Part shown: piece by piece, positions 8,922-18,056 of the stretch | Position numbering within the stretch: the first letter of the stretch is position 1 | Layout of the letters: every line of letters begins with the position of its first letter | NCBI GenBank assembly: GCA_039818165.1 | Contig: JBCBUL010000005.1 | Span: 72,465 to 136,464, forward strand | Reading direction: 5' to 3' | DNA: 64,000 bases | Source: UBA5336 sp039818165 | GTDB lineage: Bacteria; Pseudomonadota; Alphaproteobacteria; Caulobacterales; Hyphomonadaceae | The notes under the pieces: generated by a model | The model's input: the letters and a program-made list of their open reading frames with translations, nothing else | Database searches by the model: none | Told to the model about the DNA's origin: nothing | Position numbers and translations under genes: made by a program

Positions 8922-9691
8922 AGCATCTCCCGGGCGAGACGCTTGACCTCGTTAGCGTTGAGCGAGCGCAGGGCTTCCGCCAGAACGGCGGCGCGTCGCA
9001 TCATGACAGCATCGAGCGGTGTCTCTCCATCGCTTGCCAAGGCGGCCGCAATGGCCGTTTCAATGCGGTCGCGGTGGCGCCGTGGATTGTGTGCCGCCAA
9101 CGCCCTGGCCATTTGCCAGTGCAGCCCCGGATCTTCAGGCACGAGATTGGCTGCAGCTTCATAGTGGGCAAACCCTTCAGCCAGGCTCGCATCCATCATG
9201 GACGCGCCGAGTCCGCCGCCCCGGCGAACCACTTCCACGTGCCAGACCGCAAGGAACCCATGGGCGTAGGCGTTGTTGGGATCGTCGACCAGCACAGCCT
9301 CGGCGAGGTCCCGCGCCTGCTCACCAAGCCCCGTGCGCCAGGCCTGTGTGCGAGACATACCCCGCGCCTTCAGCGACAGGGCAATCGCCAATTGGAGCCG
9401 GCCTTCCACATGGGCGGGATCACCGGCAAGAGCGGCATTTGCCAGCAGCACAGCCCGCTCCAGAGCCAGTGGGTCGAGCTCGGTATCGCCACATATGACC
9501 TCGGCCAGAACCGAGCGCGCCGCCAGCGCAAAGGCATCGGCCTGGCCCGAGGCTTCAGCCAGTCTTGCAGCATCCTGAAAGCGCCCCTGTTCAAACGCGT
9601 CTGCAGCCTGGCGCACATGATCGTTCGGCTCGCCATGGGCCAGCGCGGCCACCAATCCAGACGCCGCAAAGGTGAGAACGACTCTTCGCAT
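8918..9691 (-). CDS. Secreted helical-repeat (TPR-like) protein, unknown function
   Basis: No specific family recognised. The start at 9691 is preferred over an upstream one at 9754 because it gives a clean signal peptide (MRRVVLTFAASGLVAALAHG). The mature part, about 235 residues, is made of alpha-helical pairs with TPR-like spacing: EQGRFQDAARLAEASG, ALAGDPAHVEGRLQLAIAL, VDDPNNAYAHGFLAVWHVE and LVPEDPGLHWQMARAL. It is probably periplasmic and protein-binding. It is convergent with the HIT gene and lies upstream of nothing on its own strand, so it is likely monocistronic. Confidence 0.75.
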   Translation of the reverse strand: MRRVVLTFAASGLVAALAHGEPNDHVRQAADAFEQGRFQDAARLAEASGQADAFALAARSVLAEVICGDTELDPLALERAVLLANAALAGDPAHVEGRLQLAIALSLKARGMSRTQAWRTGLGEQARDLAEAVLVDDPNNAYAHGFLAVWHVEVVRRGGGLGASMMDASLAEGFAHYEAAANLVPEDPGLHWQMARALAAHNPRRHRDRIETAIAAALASDGETPLDAVMMRRAAVLAEALRSLNANEVKRLAREML

Positions 9692-9886
9692 CTGCGTCAG
9701 AATAGCGCAATTCTGCCCAATCGCCCAGCGCTTCCGTCTGAAACCGGCTGTCACCCTTGTGTGATCGCGAATTCACCTCGCAATTTGCTTTGAGAGGACT
9801 TTGAAACACGCCCCTGTCGGTTTACCCTTGCAGATCAATTCCAGCGCGTGTATCTCGCGCCCTTCGCTGCCCCCGCGCAGCCGATC

Positions 9887-9963
9887 GGTTCGGTAGCTCA
9901 GCTGGTTAGAGCGCACGACTCATAATCGTGAGGTCGGGAGTTCAAGTCTCCCCCGAACCACCA
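9887..9963 (+). tRNA. tRNA-Met (anticodon CAT), elongator type
   Basis: A complete 77-nt cloverleaf. The 7-bp acceptor stem pairs GGTTCGG with CCGAACC, the anticodon stem pairs CACGA with TCGTG around the loop CTCATAA, the T-arm is GGGAG-TTCAAGT-CTCCC, and the 3' CCA is encoded (9961-9963). The normal first acceptor pair argues against initiator tRNA. An Ile tRNA with lysidine-modified CAT cannot be fully excluded by eye, but the GACTCATAATC arm is typical of elongator Met. Its 3' half doubles as the end of an integrase reading frame on the other strand, so it is probably a former phage or island attachment site. Confidence 0.93.
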
Positions 9964-10579
9964 CCCATCTCTTTGAATATCTTGGCCTAAATAATCTTGC
10001 AGGCGTTCAGTCATGTAATCGGCCATCGAATTGGCACGCAACTGACACGCAACGGCGTTGAAAAAGGCATCGATCGCCGCCGATGAGGCGGCCAAATAAG
10101 ATGGGCCAAATGGCGCATAAATCTCTGTTGTCGAGACGTCCGGCATCTTGTGTCCTAGTTGCGCTGCGGCCTCCCAGGCGGACACACCGCTTTTTCTAAG
10201 CCACCGCGCCATCGTGTGCCGGAGGCTGTAAGGTTGCACGGCCCCATCCAGTTTCAAACTGCTACGCAGCGACCGCCAAGCGCTGCGGATGCTGACCACC
10301 GGAGATTCTTGGAAATGCACCAAGTGGTCTGAGATTCCTGCTTTTCTATAAGAGACTAGCCAAGGCTTGAGGCATGAGGGCAGTTTTACCGTGGGCCTGT
10401 ACTTCAAAGTCTGCTCGCGGCCATCTGGATTGAGCGCGATGAGGTCGTTGTCAAAGTCAATCCGATCGAAGGTGAGATCGAGAACTGCACGGTTTCGGCT
10501 GGCCGTCGCCGCCATCAGAACGATAAAGACGGCCAAGTGATAGTCGGCCTTGTCGATGAGGTTTGCTGATCTGCGCCCG
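9898..10579 (-). pseudogene. Truncated tyrosine recombinase (integrase), catalytic domain only
   Basis: Remnant of a phage or island integrase. The frame is integrase-like from about 10572 (ANLIDKADYHLAVFIV...) to a TGA inside the tRNA gene at 9898-9900; the first possible start is TTG at 10536. It retains the first Arg (TASRNRAVLDL), a box II YSLRHTMARWL in which the usual first His is Tyr, LGHK, and the nucleophile region TTEIYAPF. The N-terminal arm-binding and core-binding domains are gone, cut off right at the leuA stop codon. The last 18 or so residues (GGDLNSRPHDYESCALTS) are antisense tRNA, a usual sign of tRNA-targeted integrases. Probably non-functional. Confidence 0.82.
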
Positions 10580-12115
10580 TTAAGCAGCCAGCTTCTTCTT
10601 CCGGCGGGCCTCCAGCTTGTTCAGCGCGTGGAGATAGGCTTTTGCGGTCGCCACCAGCGTATCCACATGGCGCGCGCGCCCCACCGCCATGATGCCATCC
10701 CCGCGCAGGCGCACTGACACATCGGCCTGGGCATCCGTTCCGCCCGTTACGGTGTGGACCTGAAACAGGTCCAGCTTGGCCTCATGGGGAACAGCGGCGC
10801 GGATTGATTTGAACAGGGCGTCGACAGGTCCATTGCCATCGGCGCTGGCCTCAACTGGCGCGCCATCCACAGTGACGTGAATCTCCGCTTCCTGGGGCCC
10901 ATCCGTACCGGCCACGATCTTCAGGGAAGTGAGCGCCACGCGCTCGCCTTCGCCAGCAAGTTGCTCATCCACAAGGGCGACCAAGTCGTCATCGAAGACG
11001 TCTTTTTTGGCGTCGGCGAGGGTCTTGAAGCGCTTGAACGCATCGTTCAGCGCATCTCCCTCCAGGTCATAGCCCAAGGTGGCCAGGCGATCGCGCAGGG
11101 CGGCACGGCCGGAATGCTTGCCCATCACGAGGCTGGTTTCCGAAACGCCAACATCTTCAGGGCGCATGATCTCGTAGGTCTCGGCATTCTTCAACATACC
11201 GTCCTGGTGGATGCCGCTTTCATGGGCGAAGGCGTTTTTGCCAACGATGGCCTTATTATATTGCACGGGAAAACCGGTGACGCGCGAGACCATCTGGCTG
11301 GCCCGCGAGAGCTGGGTGCTGTCGATACCCGTCTCAAAAGGCAACGTATCGGCGCGCACTCGCATCGCCATGACGATTTCTTCAAGGGCGGCATTACCCG
11401 CCCGCTCACCCAATCCGTTGATCGTGCACTCAATCTGGCGTGCGCCATGGGTCACGGCGGCAAGGGAGTTGGCGACAGCCAGGCCAAGATCATTGTGGCA
11501 ATGGGCCGAGAACACCGCCTTATCACTGCTCGGAACCGCTTCCATCACCCGAGTGATCAGACGGCCATACTCATCGGGATGGCTGTAGCCGACCGTGTCC
11601 GGCAAATTAATCGTGGTTGCGCCTGCCGCGATGGCCGCGTCGACACACTTGCACAGGAAATCAAACTCGGTGCGGGTCGCGTCCTCGGCGCTCCATTCCA
11701 CATCGTCGGTGAGGCCGCGCGCACGGGTAACAGACCGGCCAACCGCTTCGAGCACGGCATTCGCGCCCATTTTCAGCTTGTGCTTCATATGCACAGGGCT
11801 GGTGGAAATGAAGGTGTGGATGCGCGACTGAGCGGCGTGTTTCACGGCCTCTCCGGCGCGGTCAATGTCATTATCCGTCGACCGGGCAAGTCCGCAGATC
11901 ACAGCGCGTTTTGACTGGCGCGCAACCTGGCTGACGGCTTCGAAGTCTCCGGGAGAAGCCGCCGGAAAACCCGCTTCAATGATATCGACGCCCATGTCAT
12001 CGAGCAACTCGGCGAGTTCCAACTTCTCGCGCAGTGTCATGGAGGCGCCAGGGCTTTGTTCGCCGTCGCGCAAAGTGGTGTCAAAGATTCGGATCTGGGG
12101 GGTGTGTTGGGTCAT
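10580..12115 (-). CDS. leuA: 2-isopropylmalate synthase
   Basis: First committed step of leucine synthesis: condenses acetyl-CoA with 2-oxoisovalerate. The start at 12115 gives MTQHTPQIRIFDTTLRDGEQ; an upstream extension to 12271 looks non-coding. The 511-residue enzyme has the HMGL-like barrel with DTTLRDGEQSPGASM near residue 12 and HCHNDLGLAVANS near 200, followed by the C-terminal regulatory LeuA dimer domain (about 385-495) that binds leucine. It ends in a basic tail, EARRKKKLAA. The stop codon touches the integrase remnant. The 191 bases upstream (12116-12306) show no leader peptide rich in Leu codons that I can recognise. Confidence 0.96.
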   Translation of the reverse strand: MTQHTPQIRIFDTTLRDGEQSPGASMTLREKLELAELLDDMGVDIIEAGFPAASPGDFEAVSQVARQSKRAVICGLARSTDNDIDRAGEAVKHAAQSRIHTFISTSPVHMKHKLKMGANAVLEAVGRSVTRARGLTDDVEWSAEDATRTEFDFLCKCVDAAIAAGATTINLPDTVGYSHPDEYGRLITRVMEAVPSSDKAVFSAHCHNDLGLAVANSLAAVTHGARQIECTINGLGERAGNAALEEIVMAMRVRADTLPFETGIDSTQLSRASQMVSRVTGFPVQYNKAIVGKNAFAHESGIHQDGMLKNAETYEIMRPEDVGVSETSLVMGKHSGRAALRDRLATLGYDLEGDALNDAFKRFKTLADAKKDVFDDDLVALVDEQLAGEGERVALTSLKIVAGTDGPQEAEIHVTVDGAPVEASADGNGPVDALFKSIRAAVPHEAKLDLFQVHTVTGGTDAQADVSVRLRGDGIMAVGRARHVDTLVATAKAYLHALNKLEARRKKKLAA

Positions 12116-12306
12116 GGCTCGGCCGGGAGTCTGGAAAGTTTCGCGCTGTGTGAAAACATCCCCTGGCCGCGCGCCGACGATCAGGCTCGCCGGGCCGTGT
12201 CCGGCCAGGGGCCGGTAAGCAATAGGGGCAAAAGATTGCGCATCACCGGACAATCTCTGGCGTTCGCACATGTGTCAACCGGAAATCATCACAGTTGAGC
12301 AAGAGT

Positions 12307-13008
12307 TTACTCTGTTTCGGGGCGACGGATCCGGGAGCGGGCGAACAGTACAAGGCCCAGCCAGATCCCAACGGCCAGGATTGCAGCGCCTGCTGCTACG
12401 AGCGGCTGGCCTTCAAACGCAGACATGATGGACGTGCCCGCGAAAGCCACAAGCGCAATCTTGGGTAGAACACCCAGCGCCATGCCAGCCAGGTAATGAC
12501 TGAACTTGGCGCGCGTGACGCCAAACACCATGTTCACCAGCAGGAACGGCCCGGTGGGAACGTTGCGAACAATGGCGCTGGCCACGAAGGCGTTCTGGCC
12601 GATGAACGTCGCCATGCGGTTGACGAAATTTCCGCCATGGCGGCGCACGGTGCCTTCCCCAACGAAACGCCCCGTCCAGAATGTCACTGTACCCGAGACC
12701 AACGTGGCGATCCAGCTATAGGCAAAACCCAGGATCGGCCCAAAAGCGAAGACGGCGATCCCAATCAAAACAAATTGCGGTGCGCCGACAAAGGCTGCGA
12801 CGATAAAAACAGCGATTAACGCCGGCAGCCCCCAGGGCCCCTGGGCGACATCGGCTAGCGCGCGGCGCACGGCGTCAACATCGTAAAGCGAGCCGTACTT
12901 TCCCATGATGAACAGGGAAATCACCAACCCAAACAGGAGCAGCGAAACGAGTATGGCACGGGTCCGCGTCGCATCGAGGCGGCGGAAGAAAGCGGGTAAG
13001 CTACGCAT
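12307..13008 (-). CDS. TVP38/TMEM64 (VTT/DedA-like) membrane protein
   Basis: Inner-membrane protein of the VTT domain superfamily, related to DedA proteins implicated in lipid carrier or phospholipid scrambling and membrane homeostasis. The 233-residue product has about six hydrophobic segments. The first is at 20-37, followed by a pair around 63-95 with the re-entrant FVGAPQFVLIGIAVFAFGP motif, and then the conserved ASAIVRNVPTGPFLLVNMVFG stretch, split here as two adjacent conserved blocks near 143-165. It ends in a cytoplasmic RSRIRRPETE tail. It is codirectional with leuA but 191 bases upstream of it, so coupling is doubtful. The exact substrate is unknown. Confidence 0.85.
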   Translation of the reverse strand: MRSLPAFFRRLDATRTRAILVSLLLFGLVISLFIMGKYGSLYDVDAVRRALADVAQGPWGLPALIAVFIVAAFVGAPQFVLIGIAVFAFGPILGFAYSWIATLVSGTVTFWTGRFVGEGTVRRHGGNFVNRMATFIGQNAFVASAIVRNVPTGPFLLVNMVFGVTRAKFSHYLAGMALGVLPKIALVAFAGTSIMSAFEGQPLVAAGAAILAVGIWLGLVLFARSRIRRPETE

Positions 13009-13127
13009 GGGCCTATTGGGCCGCGCGCCCCGGCCGCGTCAAGCAAGTTGGCGCAGGGCGCGCTGACAATTGCGTCAGTGTCTCAAAGCGCAAAGTGCAT
13101 TCGTGGAAGAAAGCGGCCGAGGATCGA

Positions 13128-13547
13128 TCATGAGGGCGATAGCCCGACCCGCACCGCGCCCCGGGAGAGGTAGAATTCCTCCGCACCCGGATCGGAATCG
13201 ATTAGCACGCCTTGCGCGCCGCATTGCCGCGCCAGGTCGACAACGGCTTCGAACAGCACTTTTCCAACGCCGTGCCCGATCAGTTCCGGCGACACGAAAA
13301 GAGCGTCCAGCCACCAGCCGTCGTCATCTTCCAGCACTTGCGCAAAGCCAATGGCTTTTCCGGCTTGATCAGCCACGACATGGCCGCCTTGGATCAGCTT
13401 TTTTGGCGTCACGGCCAATTCGTCGACGCATGCCGCCATGAAGTCGGCGTCATAACCATGCACGGCTTTCGAGCGCAGGCAGAGTTCGGTCAGGATTTCA
13501 CATTCGTTTTCGCGCGCTGGTCGCAGCATCAGCTCCTTTTGCGACAC
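13128..13547 (-). CDS. GNAT family N-acetyltransferase
   Basis: Acetyl-CoA-dependent acetyltransferase of unknown substrate. The 139-residue product shows a standard GNAT order: an N-terminal LRPARENECEILTELC strand-helix, WWLDALFVSPELIGHGVGKVLF (beta4 plus the acetyl-CoA pyrophosphate loop, here GHGVGK) around 79-101, and a terminal DPGAEEFYLSRGAVRVG motif. Its start lies one base beyond the end of the upstream SDR gene, so the two are probably cotranscribed. Confidence 0.85.
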   Translation of the reverse strand: MSQKELMLRPARENECEILTELCLRSKAVHGYDADFMAACVDELAVTPKKLIQGGHVVADQAGKAIGFAQVLEDDDGWWLDALFVSPELIGHGVGKVLFEAVVDLARQCGAQGVLIDSDPGAEEFYLSRGAVRVGLSPS

Positions 13548-13548
13548 G

Positions 13549-14520
13549 CTAAGCTTCCGCCAACATTTGCTCGCTCATGGACCAGAGGCGCGCGGCCTTT
13601 TCATCATCGCAGATCCATTCGCGGGCATGTTCCCATCGCTGGCTTTCCGATGTGGCCAATTTGGCGATGTCGCCATCTTCGCAATAAACCCCGCCCATTC
13701 CGTCCAGCATTGGATTTGTCGCCGCCCAAGTCGCGGTCGAAGCGCCCTGCTCGGGCGTCTTGAACATGGCCTCGATCATGGGCGGGACGGTGCCATCGGC
13801 ATTTTTCCAACCCAAAGCCACCATTTCTTCCTCGGGCAAGTGGCGCTGGAGCGGGGTGAAGATTCCGCCGGGATGAACGGAAAAGGCGCGAATGCCATCG
13901 CCCTGCCATAGATGGTCAGCATGGCGGGCGAACTGGGCATTTGCCGACTTGGATTGGGCGTAGGCGTTCCACTTGTCGTAGGGCGTGGAGCGATAGTGGG
14001 GATCGTACCAATTCACATCGCCGCGAATGTGCGCCGTTGAGGACAATGCGACTACGCGCGCGCCCTGGGCCGCGCGAAGGGCCGGAAGCAAAGCCGTGGC
14101 GAGGGCGAAGTGGCCCATATGATTGATGCCGAACTGGCTTTCCCAGCCCGGCCCGACCCGCGTTTCGGGGCAAGCCATGATGCCGGCATTGTTGATCAGG
14201 ATGTGCAGCGGTCGGTTGGTCGCCAGATAGTTTTCGGCAAAGGCGCGAACATCACCGACATTGGCGAGGTCCATCTGTGCCAATTCCAGCTTGCCCGGAA
14301 ATTGGTCCAGCGCCTCCTTGGCCGCCTCAAGCCGCCGGGCCGGCACCGTTACTGTCGCGCCTGCCGCCGCCAGTGCGCGCACAGTTTCCAAACCGATACC
14401 GCTATAGCCGCCCGTAACAATCGCATTCTTCCCGGTCAGATCAATGCCATTGAGCACAACCATGGCGCTCGACTTTGCGTGGAAGCCGCTGCCAATCGGC
14501 GCTTGGGGGGTGGATGCCAT
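13549..14520 (-). CDS. Short-chain dehydrogenase/reductase (retinol dehydrogenase-like)
   Basis: NAD(P)-dependent oxidoreductase. The ATG at 14520 is preferred; an upstream TTG-type extension to 14628 overlaps the divergent promoter and does not look coding. The 323-residue protein has TGGYSGIG for cofactor binding (near 38), NNAGIM near 115, the catalytic Ser in VVALSSTAH and Y-x-x-x-K as YAQSK. The lengthened C-terminal part with GGVYCEDGDIAKL is typical of the WWOX/retinol-dehydrogenase-like branch. The substrate cannot be told. It heads a two-gene unit with the GNAT gene and is divergent from the Sel1 gene. Confidence 0.87.
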   Translation of the reverse strand: MASTPQAPIGSGFHAKSSAMVVLNGIDLTGKNAIVTGGYSGIGLETVRALAAAGATVTVPARRLEAAKEALDQFPGKLELAQMDLANVGDVRAFAENYLATNRPLHILINNAGIMACPETRVGPGWESQFGINHMGHFALATALLPALRAAQGARVVALSSTAHIRGDVNWYDPHYRSTPYDKWNAYAQSKSANAQFARHADHLWQGDGIRAFSVHPGGIFTPLQRHLPEEEMVALGWKNADGTVPPMIEAMFKTPEQGASTATWAATNPMLDGMGGVYCEDGDIAKLATSESQRWEHAREWICDDEKAARLWSMSEQMLAEA

Positions 14521-14627
14521 GGTTGTCTCCCTATCTTTCGCCACACGGTGCCAGCGGCAGAGTGTATTCGCAAGCAAGCTGTGGATCGTCGCTGGTCGTT
14601 TAACGCTGGTTTTGATAGGCTTTAACA

Positions 14628-15236
14628 ATGATAAAACGCTCCATCTCGACCGCTCTGAGATGCCTCACCGCGGGGCTCGTTTTTGCTTCGATTTCCGCGC
14701 CCGCGCTGCCTCAGGAATCAGACGTCGCTTCGCAATATCGCAATGGCGACGTTGCATTCCGCCTGGGCCATATGAACGCCGCGTTTGATATCTATTCGGC
14801 GCGCTGCGATGAGGGCTCTGCCTATGACTGTTACCGTGCCGGAGACATGTATCGCCGCGCCATGGGCACCGAGCAGGACTATGACGCCGCCGGCGACGCT
14901 TACGAAAGAAGCTGCGAGCTCGGCCACGGAGACGCCTGTCTGGCGCTCGCCAACATGCACTTCAATGGCCAGGGGCTGGAGCAAGACTATCCGAGAGCCC
15001 GAGAGCTCTATGAAGCCGGTTGCGACCTGAACGATGCATCTTCCTGCGCCGTTCTGGGCAACATGAAATATGTCGGGATGGGTGGCCCGCGCGACCGGAT
15101 TGAAGGCGCGGAACTGATGCGCCGGTCGTGCCTGCAAGAGGTGGTGTATGCCTGTAATCAGGTGCGCCGTTACGGGCTTTCCAACAATGGCGAGCGGTCG
15201 AACACGCTTCGCCGGGGCTGGTGGACCGGGAACTAG
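14628..15236 (+). CDS. Secreted Sel1-repeat protein with regular cysteine pairs
   Basis: Exported solenoid protein, 202 residues. A signal peptide covers about residues 1-28 (cleavage near APALPQ). The mature part contains four Sel1-like repeats of exactly 36 residues, each with a C-x7-C pair: C60/C68, C96/C104, C132/C140 and C168/C176. This is the layout of the Helicobacter Hcp (cysteine-rich) proteins, in which each pair forms a disulfide that staples a helix hairpin, so the protein should be periplasmic or secreted and very stable. Its partner is unknown. Its stop overlaps the convergent rluD gene by 4 bases. Confidence 0.85.
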   Translation: MIKRSISTALRCLTAGLVFASISAPALPQESDVASQYRNGDVAFRLGHMNAAFDIYSARCDEGSAYDCYRAGDMYRRAMGTEQDYDAAGDAYERSCELGHGDACLALANMHFNGQGLEQDYPRARELYEAGCDLNDASSCAVLGNMKYVGMGGPRDRIEGAELMRRSCLQEVVYACNQVRRYGLSNNGERSNTLRRGWWTGN

Positions 15237-16249
15237 GCCTTCGGCATTGCCCTGAGCTGCTCCAGCAGGGCTGACACATCTTCCGGCAGAGGCGCTTCGA
15301 AGCGAACGTCTTCCCCAGAGACAGGGTGCCTGAACCCCAGCACTGCGGCGTGGAGCGCCTGGCGAGGGAACCCGCGCGCTGCCTTAGTCGCCGCCATGAA
15401 CGCGTCACCGGATCCGTAGGCCTTCACGCCCCGATGGCGGCCATAGACATCATCACCAATCAAAGGCGCGCCAATATGGCTGAGATGGACACGGATCTGG
15501 TGGGTCCGCCCGGTTTCTAGTCGGCATTCGATGAGCGCGGCTGCGGGCAATCCTGTGCCTTTCTCCAAAAGGCCGAAGGACTCCAGCGTTCTGTAGTGGG
15601 TTACGGCGTGGCGCGCATTCTCCGGGACCACGCCGCGCGGAACAGCCATCTTCTTGCGGTCACCGGTGGCGCGCGCAATCGGCGCTTCAACCGTACCCGA
15701 AAGAGGGCGAGGCGCACCGCGCGTCACCGCCTTGTACACCCGATCAATATCGTGCTCGGCAAATAGAGGCGAGAGCCCGCGATGGGCCGCTTCGGTTTTG
15801 GCAACCACCATCACGCCAGTTGTATCCTTGTCGAGCCGGTGCACGATGCCAGGCCGCTCAACCCCGCCAATGCCGGGCAATTCCCCCTTGCAATGGTGCA
15901 GTAGTGCGTTGACTAACGTGCCGTCCCAACTGCCAGGCGCGGGGTGGACCGCCATCCCGGCGGGTTTGTTCACGATGATCAGGTCAGCGTCTTCATGCAG
16001 GATATCCAGCGGAATATCCTGTGGTTGTGGTGTCGCAGGGCGCGGATCGGGCACCGTAAGGGCATAGTTCGCCCCGGCTAGCACCGGCGCGTTTGAATCG
16101 CTGAGCCCTGCGCCATTGCAGGTTGCTGCGCCCTCTTTGATCAGGGCCTTGATGCGCGAGCGCGAAAGCGGTGCGAGCTTTCCGGCCAGGAAGCGATCAA
16201 CGCGCTGGCCAGCATCGTCCTCATTTGCGGTCAGAGTATAGGTCTGCAT
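15233..16249 (-). CDS. rluD: RluA-family 23S rRNA pseudouridine synthase (RluD-like)
   Basis: Isomerises specific uridines in rRNA; RluD modifies helix 69 of 23S rRNA. The 338-residue enzyme has an N-terminal S4 RNA-binding domain (about 14-65, with QRVDRFLAGKL and SRSRIKALIKEG) and the catalytic domain with HRLDKDTTG, where D140 is the expected nucleophile, then GRTHQIRVHLSHIGAPL. The S4 domain and length fit RluD rather than RluA or RluC, but the target positions are inferred from the family. It is convergent with the Sel1 gene. Confidence 0.9.
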   Translation of the reverse strand: MQTYTLTANEDDAGQRVDRFLAGKLAPLSRSRIKALIKEGAATCNGAGLSDSNAPVLAGANYALTVPDPRPATPQPQDIPLDILHEDADLIIVNKPAGMAVHPAPGSWDGTLVNALLHHCKGELPGIGGVERPGIVHRLDKDTTGVMVVAKTEAAHRGLSPLFAEHDIDRVYKAVTRGAPRPLSGTVEAPIARATGDRKKMAVPRGVVPENARHAVTHYRTLESFGLLEKGTGLPAAALIECRLETGRTHQIRVHLSHIGAPLIGDDVYGRHRGVKAYGSGDAFMAATKAARGFPRQALHAAVLGFRHPVSGEDVRFEAPLPEDVSALLEQLRAMPKA

Positions 16250-16323
16250 GTCATCCCTCTGACGCGAAACTGTGCATTAGGGAACAGACAGGCTAAGGGT
16301 TTCGCCAAGCGAGGGAGTTGAAA

Positions 16324-18036
16324 ATGGTAAATGTGACACGCCGTAGGGCGCTTGGACTGGCCGGCGGCGCCCTTGGACTGGGCGCGTGTAATTCGGCGAG
16401 CGTGGGATCAGACATCTCCACGATCGACTATGAGATGCCCGCAACCTACTCGGGCGAGATTGCTTTCGAACACGGTGTGGCGTCAGGCGACCCCCTGCCC
16501 GACAGCGTCGTACTTTGGACCCGTGTGACGCCGAAATCCGGCGAAGGTGACATCGAGCTTGAGTACCGGGTCCTTGATGGCGACACGCAAGTGAGCATCG
16601 GCAAGGCCCGCACGAGTGCCGCGCGCGACTACACGGTAAAGGTGATCGCAAGTGGCCTGAAGCCGGGCGCCGAGTATGCCTACGAGTTCGCCGTTACAAC
16701 AGCTGGCGGCAAAGTGACGTCCCAGCGCGGCCGCACCAAGACCACCGCCGCGCCGGGCGCAACAACGCCGGTGAAGTTCGCGGTCGTGTCCTGCTCGAAC
16801 TACCCGTTCGGTTTCTTCAATGCTTACCGCGAAATCTCCAAGCAAGACGGTCTCGATGCGGTCGTCCACCTCGGTGACTACTTTTATGAATACGGCGTCG
16901 ATGGCTATGGCGGCAGCGTGGGCGAGGACCTTGGCCGGCGCCACGACCCGATCACCGAGACTGTGACGCTTGACGATTACCGCACCCGCCATGCCCAGTA
17001 CAAAACCGACCCGGACCTTCAGGCGGCCCATGCCGCTGCACCGTGGCTGTGCACCTGGGACGACCATGAGAGCACGAACAACAGCTACCGGACCGGTGCC
17101 CAGAACCACAATCCGGAGAACAATGAAGGCGACTGGACCACACGCAAGCAGATCGCGGTGCAGGCCTACCTGGAGTGGATGCCGGTGCGCGATCCCCAGC
17201 CGGGCCGGGCGAAGGAAGCCATCTATCGCCGCTTCGACTTCGGAAGCGTAGCCACCGTGTTCTGCCTCGAAAGCCGCCTGACAGGCCGCTCGGATGAGAT
17301 CAGCTGGTTCACGGAACTGGGCGGACTGGAGCCCGCCGAAGTGCCAATGAAGGCTATGTCCACCATGGTTCGGGTCCAGTCTGATGAGCGCACCATGCTC
17401 GGCGCGGAGCAGGAAGCCTGGCTGGCAGAGGGCCTGGAAGACAGTGTGGACGCCGGAACGCAGTGGCAGGTGCTGGCAAACCAGGTCGTGATGGCCCGGG
17501 TCGTGCCGCCCCGGTTCAACGACACCCTGACGCCTGAGCAGATCGCAGCGATTGATAATCCCTTTGTCCAGGGTCTTGTCGGCTTCTCCCAACTGGGCAT
17601 GCCTTTCAACCTGGACGCCTGGGACGGTTTCCCCGCGGCTCGCGCCCGGCTTTACGATGCGGCCAAGGCCAGCGGTGCGCGCCTTGTCACCCTGACCGGT
17701 GACACCCACACCGCTTGGGCCAATACGCTGGTCGATGTCGACGGTGAACAGCGCGGCGTGGAGTTTGGATGCACGTCGATCACGTCGCCAGGTCTCGGCA
17801 CCTATTTCGAAGGCGTGGACAATTTGGGCGCCATGTTTGAGGACCAGAACCCGGAGGTCGATCACTATGACCCGAACGGAAACGGCTTCACACTGGTCAC
17901 CCTGACGGCAGACGGCGTGCGCGCAGACTATGTGAAGGTCTCCACCGTCACCGACAAAACCTATACGGCTGAAACCTCTGCACGGTATGCCACCCGCAAA
18001 TCCGGAACCGGGATGACGCGCCTGCAAAAGGTCTAA
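16324..18036 (+). CDS. phoD: Alkaline phosphatase D (PhoD-like), Tat-exported lipoprotein
   Basis: Periplasmic metallophosphatase or phosphodiesterase releasing phosphate from organic esters. The ATG at 16324 follows GAGGGAG; a TTG two codons earlier is possible. The leader has a twin arginine (RRRALG, residues 6-11) and a lipobox LGAC at C22, so it is likely a Tat-exported lipoprotein. PhoD landmarks are FEHGVASGDPLPDSVVLWTR near 45, VVSCSNYPFGFFNAYR near 155, HLGDYFYEYG near 180, and WDDHES near 243, which supply metal ligands; the conserved LTGDTHTAW follows near 458. Length (570) is in the family range. A terminator follows. Confidence 0.92.
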   Translation: MVNVTRRRALGLAGGALGLGACNSASVGSDISTIDYEMPATYSGEIAFEHGVASGDPLPDSVVLWTRVTPKSGEGDIELEYRVLDGDTQVSIGKARTSAARDYTVKVIASGLKPGAEYAYEFAVTTAGGKVTSQRGRTKTTAAPGATTPVKFAVVSCSNYPFGFFNAYREISKQDGLDAVVHLGDYFYEYGVDGYGGSVGEDLGRRHDPITETVTLDDYRTRHAQYKTDPDLQAAHAAAPWLCTWDDHESTNNSYRTGAQNHNPENNEGDWTTRKQIAVQAYLEWMPVRDPQPGRAKEAIYRRFDFGSVATVFCLESRLTGRSDEISWFTELGGLEPAEVPMKAMSTMVRVQSDERTMLGAEQEAWLAEGLEDSVDAGTQWQVLANQVVMARVVPPRFNDTLTPEQIAAIDNPFVQGLVGFSQLGMPFNLDAWDGFPAARARLYDAAKASGARLVTLTGDTHTAWANTLVDVDGEQRGVEFGCTSITSPGLGTYFEGVDNLGAMFEDQNPEVDHYDPNGNGFTLVTLTADGVRADYVKVSTVTDKTYTAETSARYATRKSGTGMTRLQKV

Positions 18037-18056
18037 CAGCGCCGGATCAGTACAAA

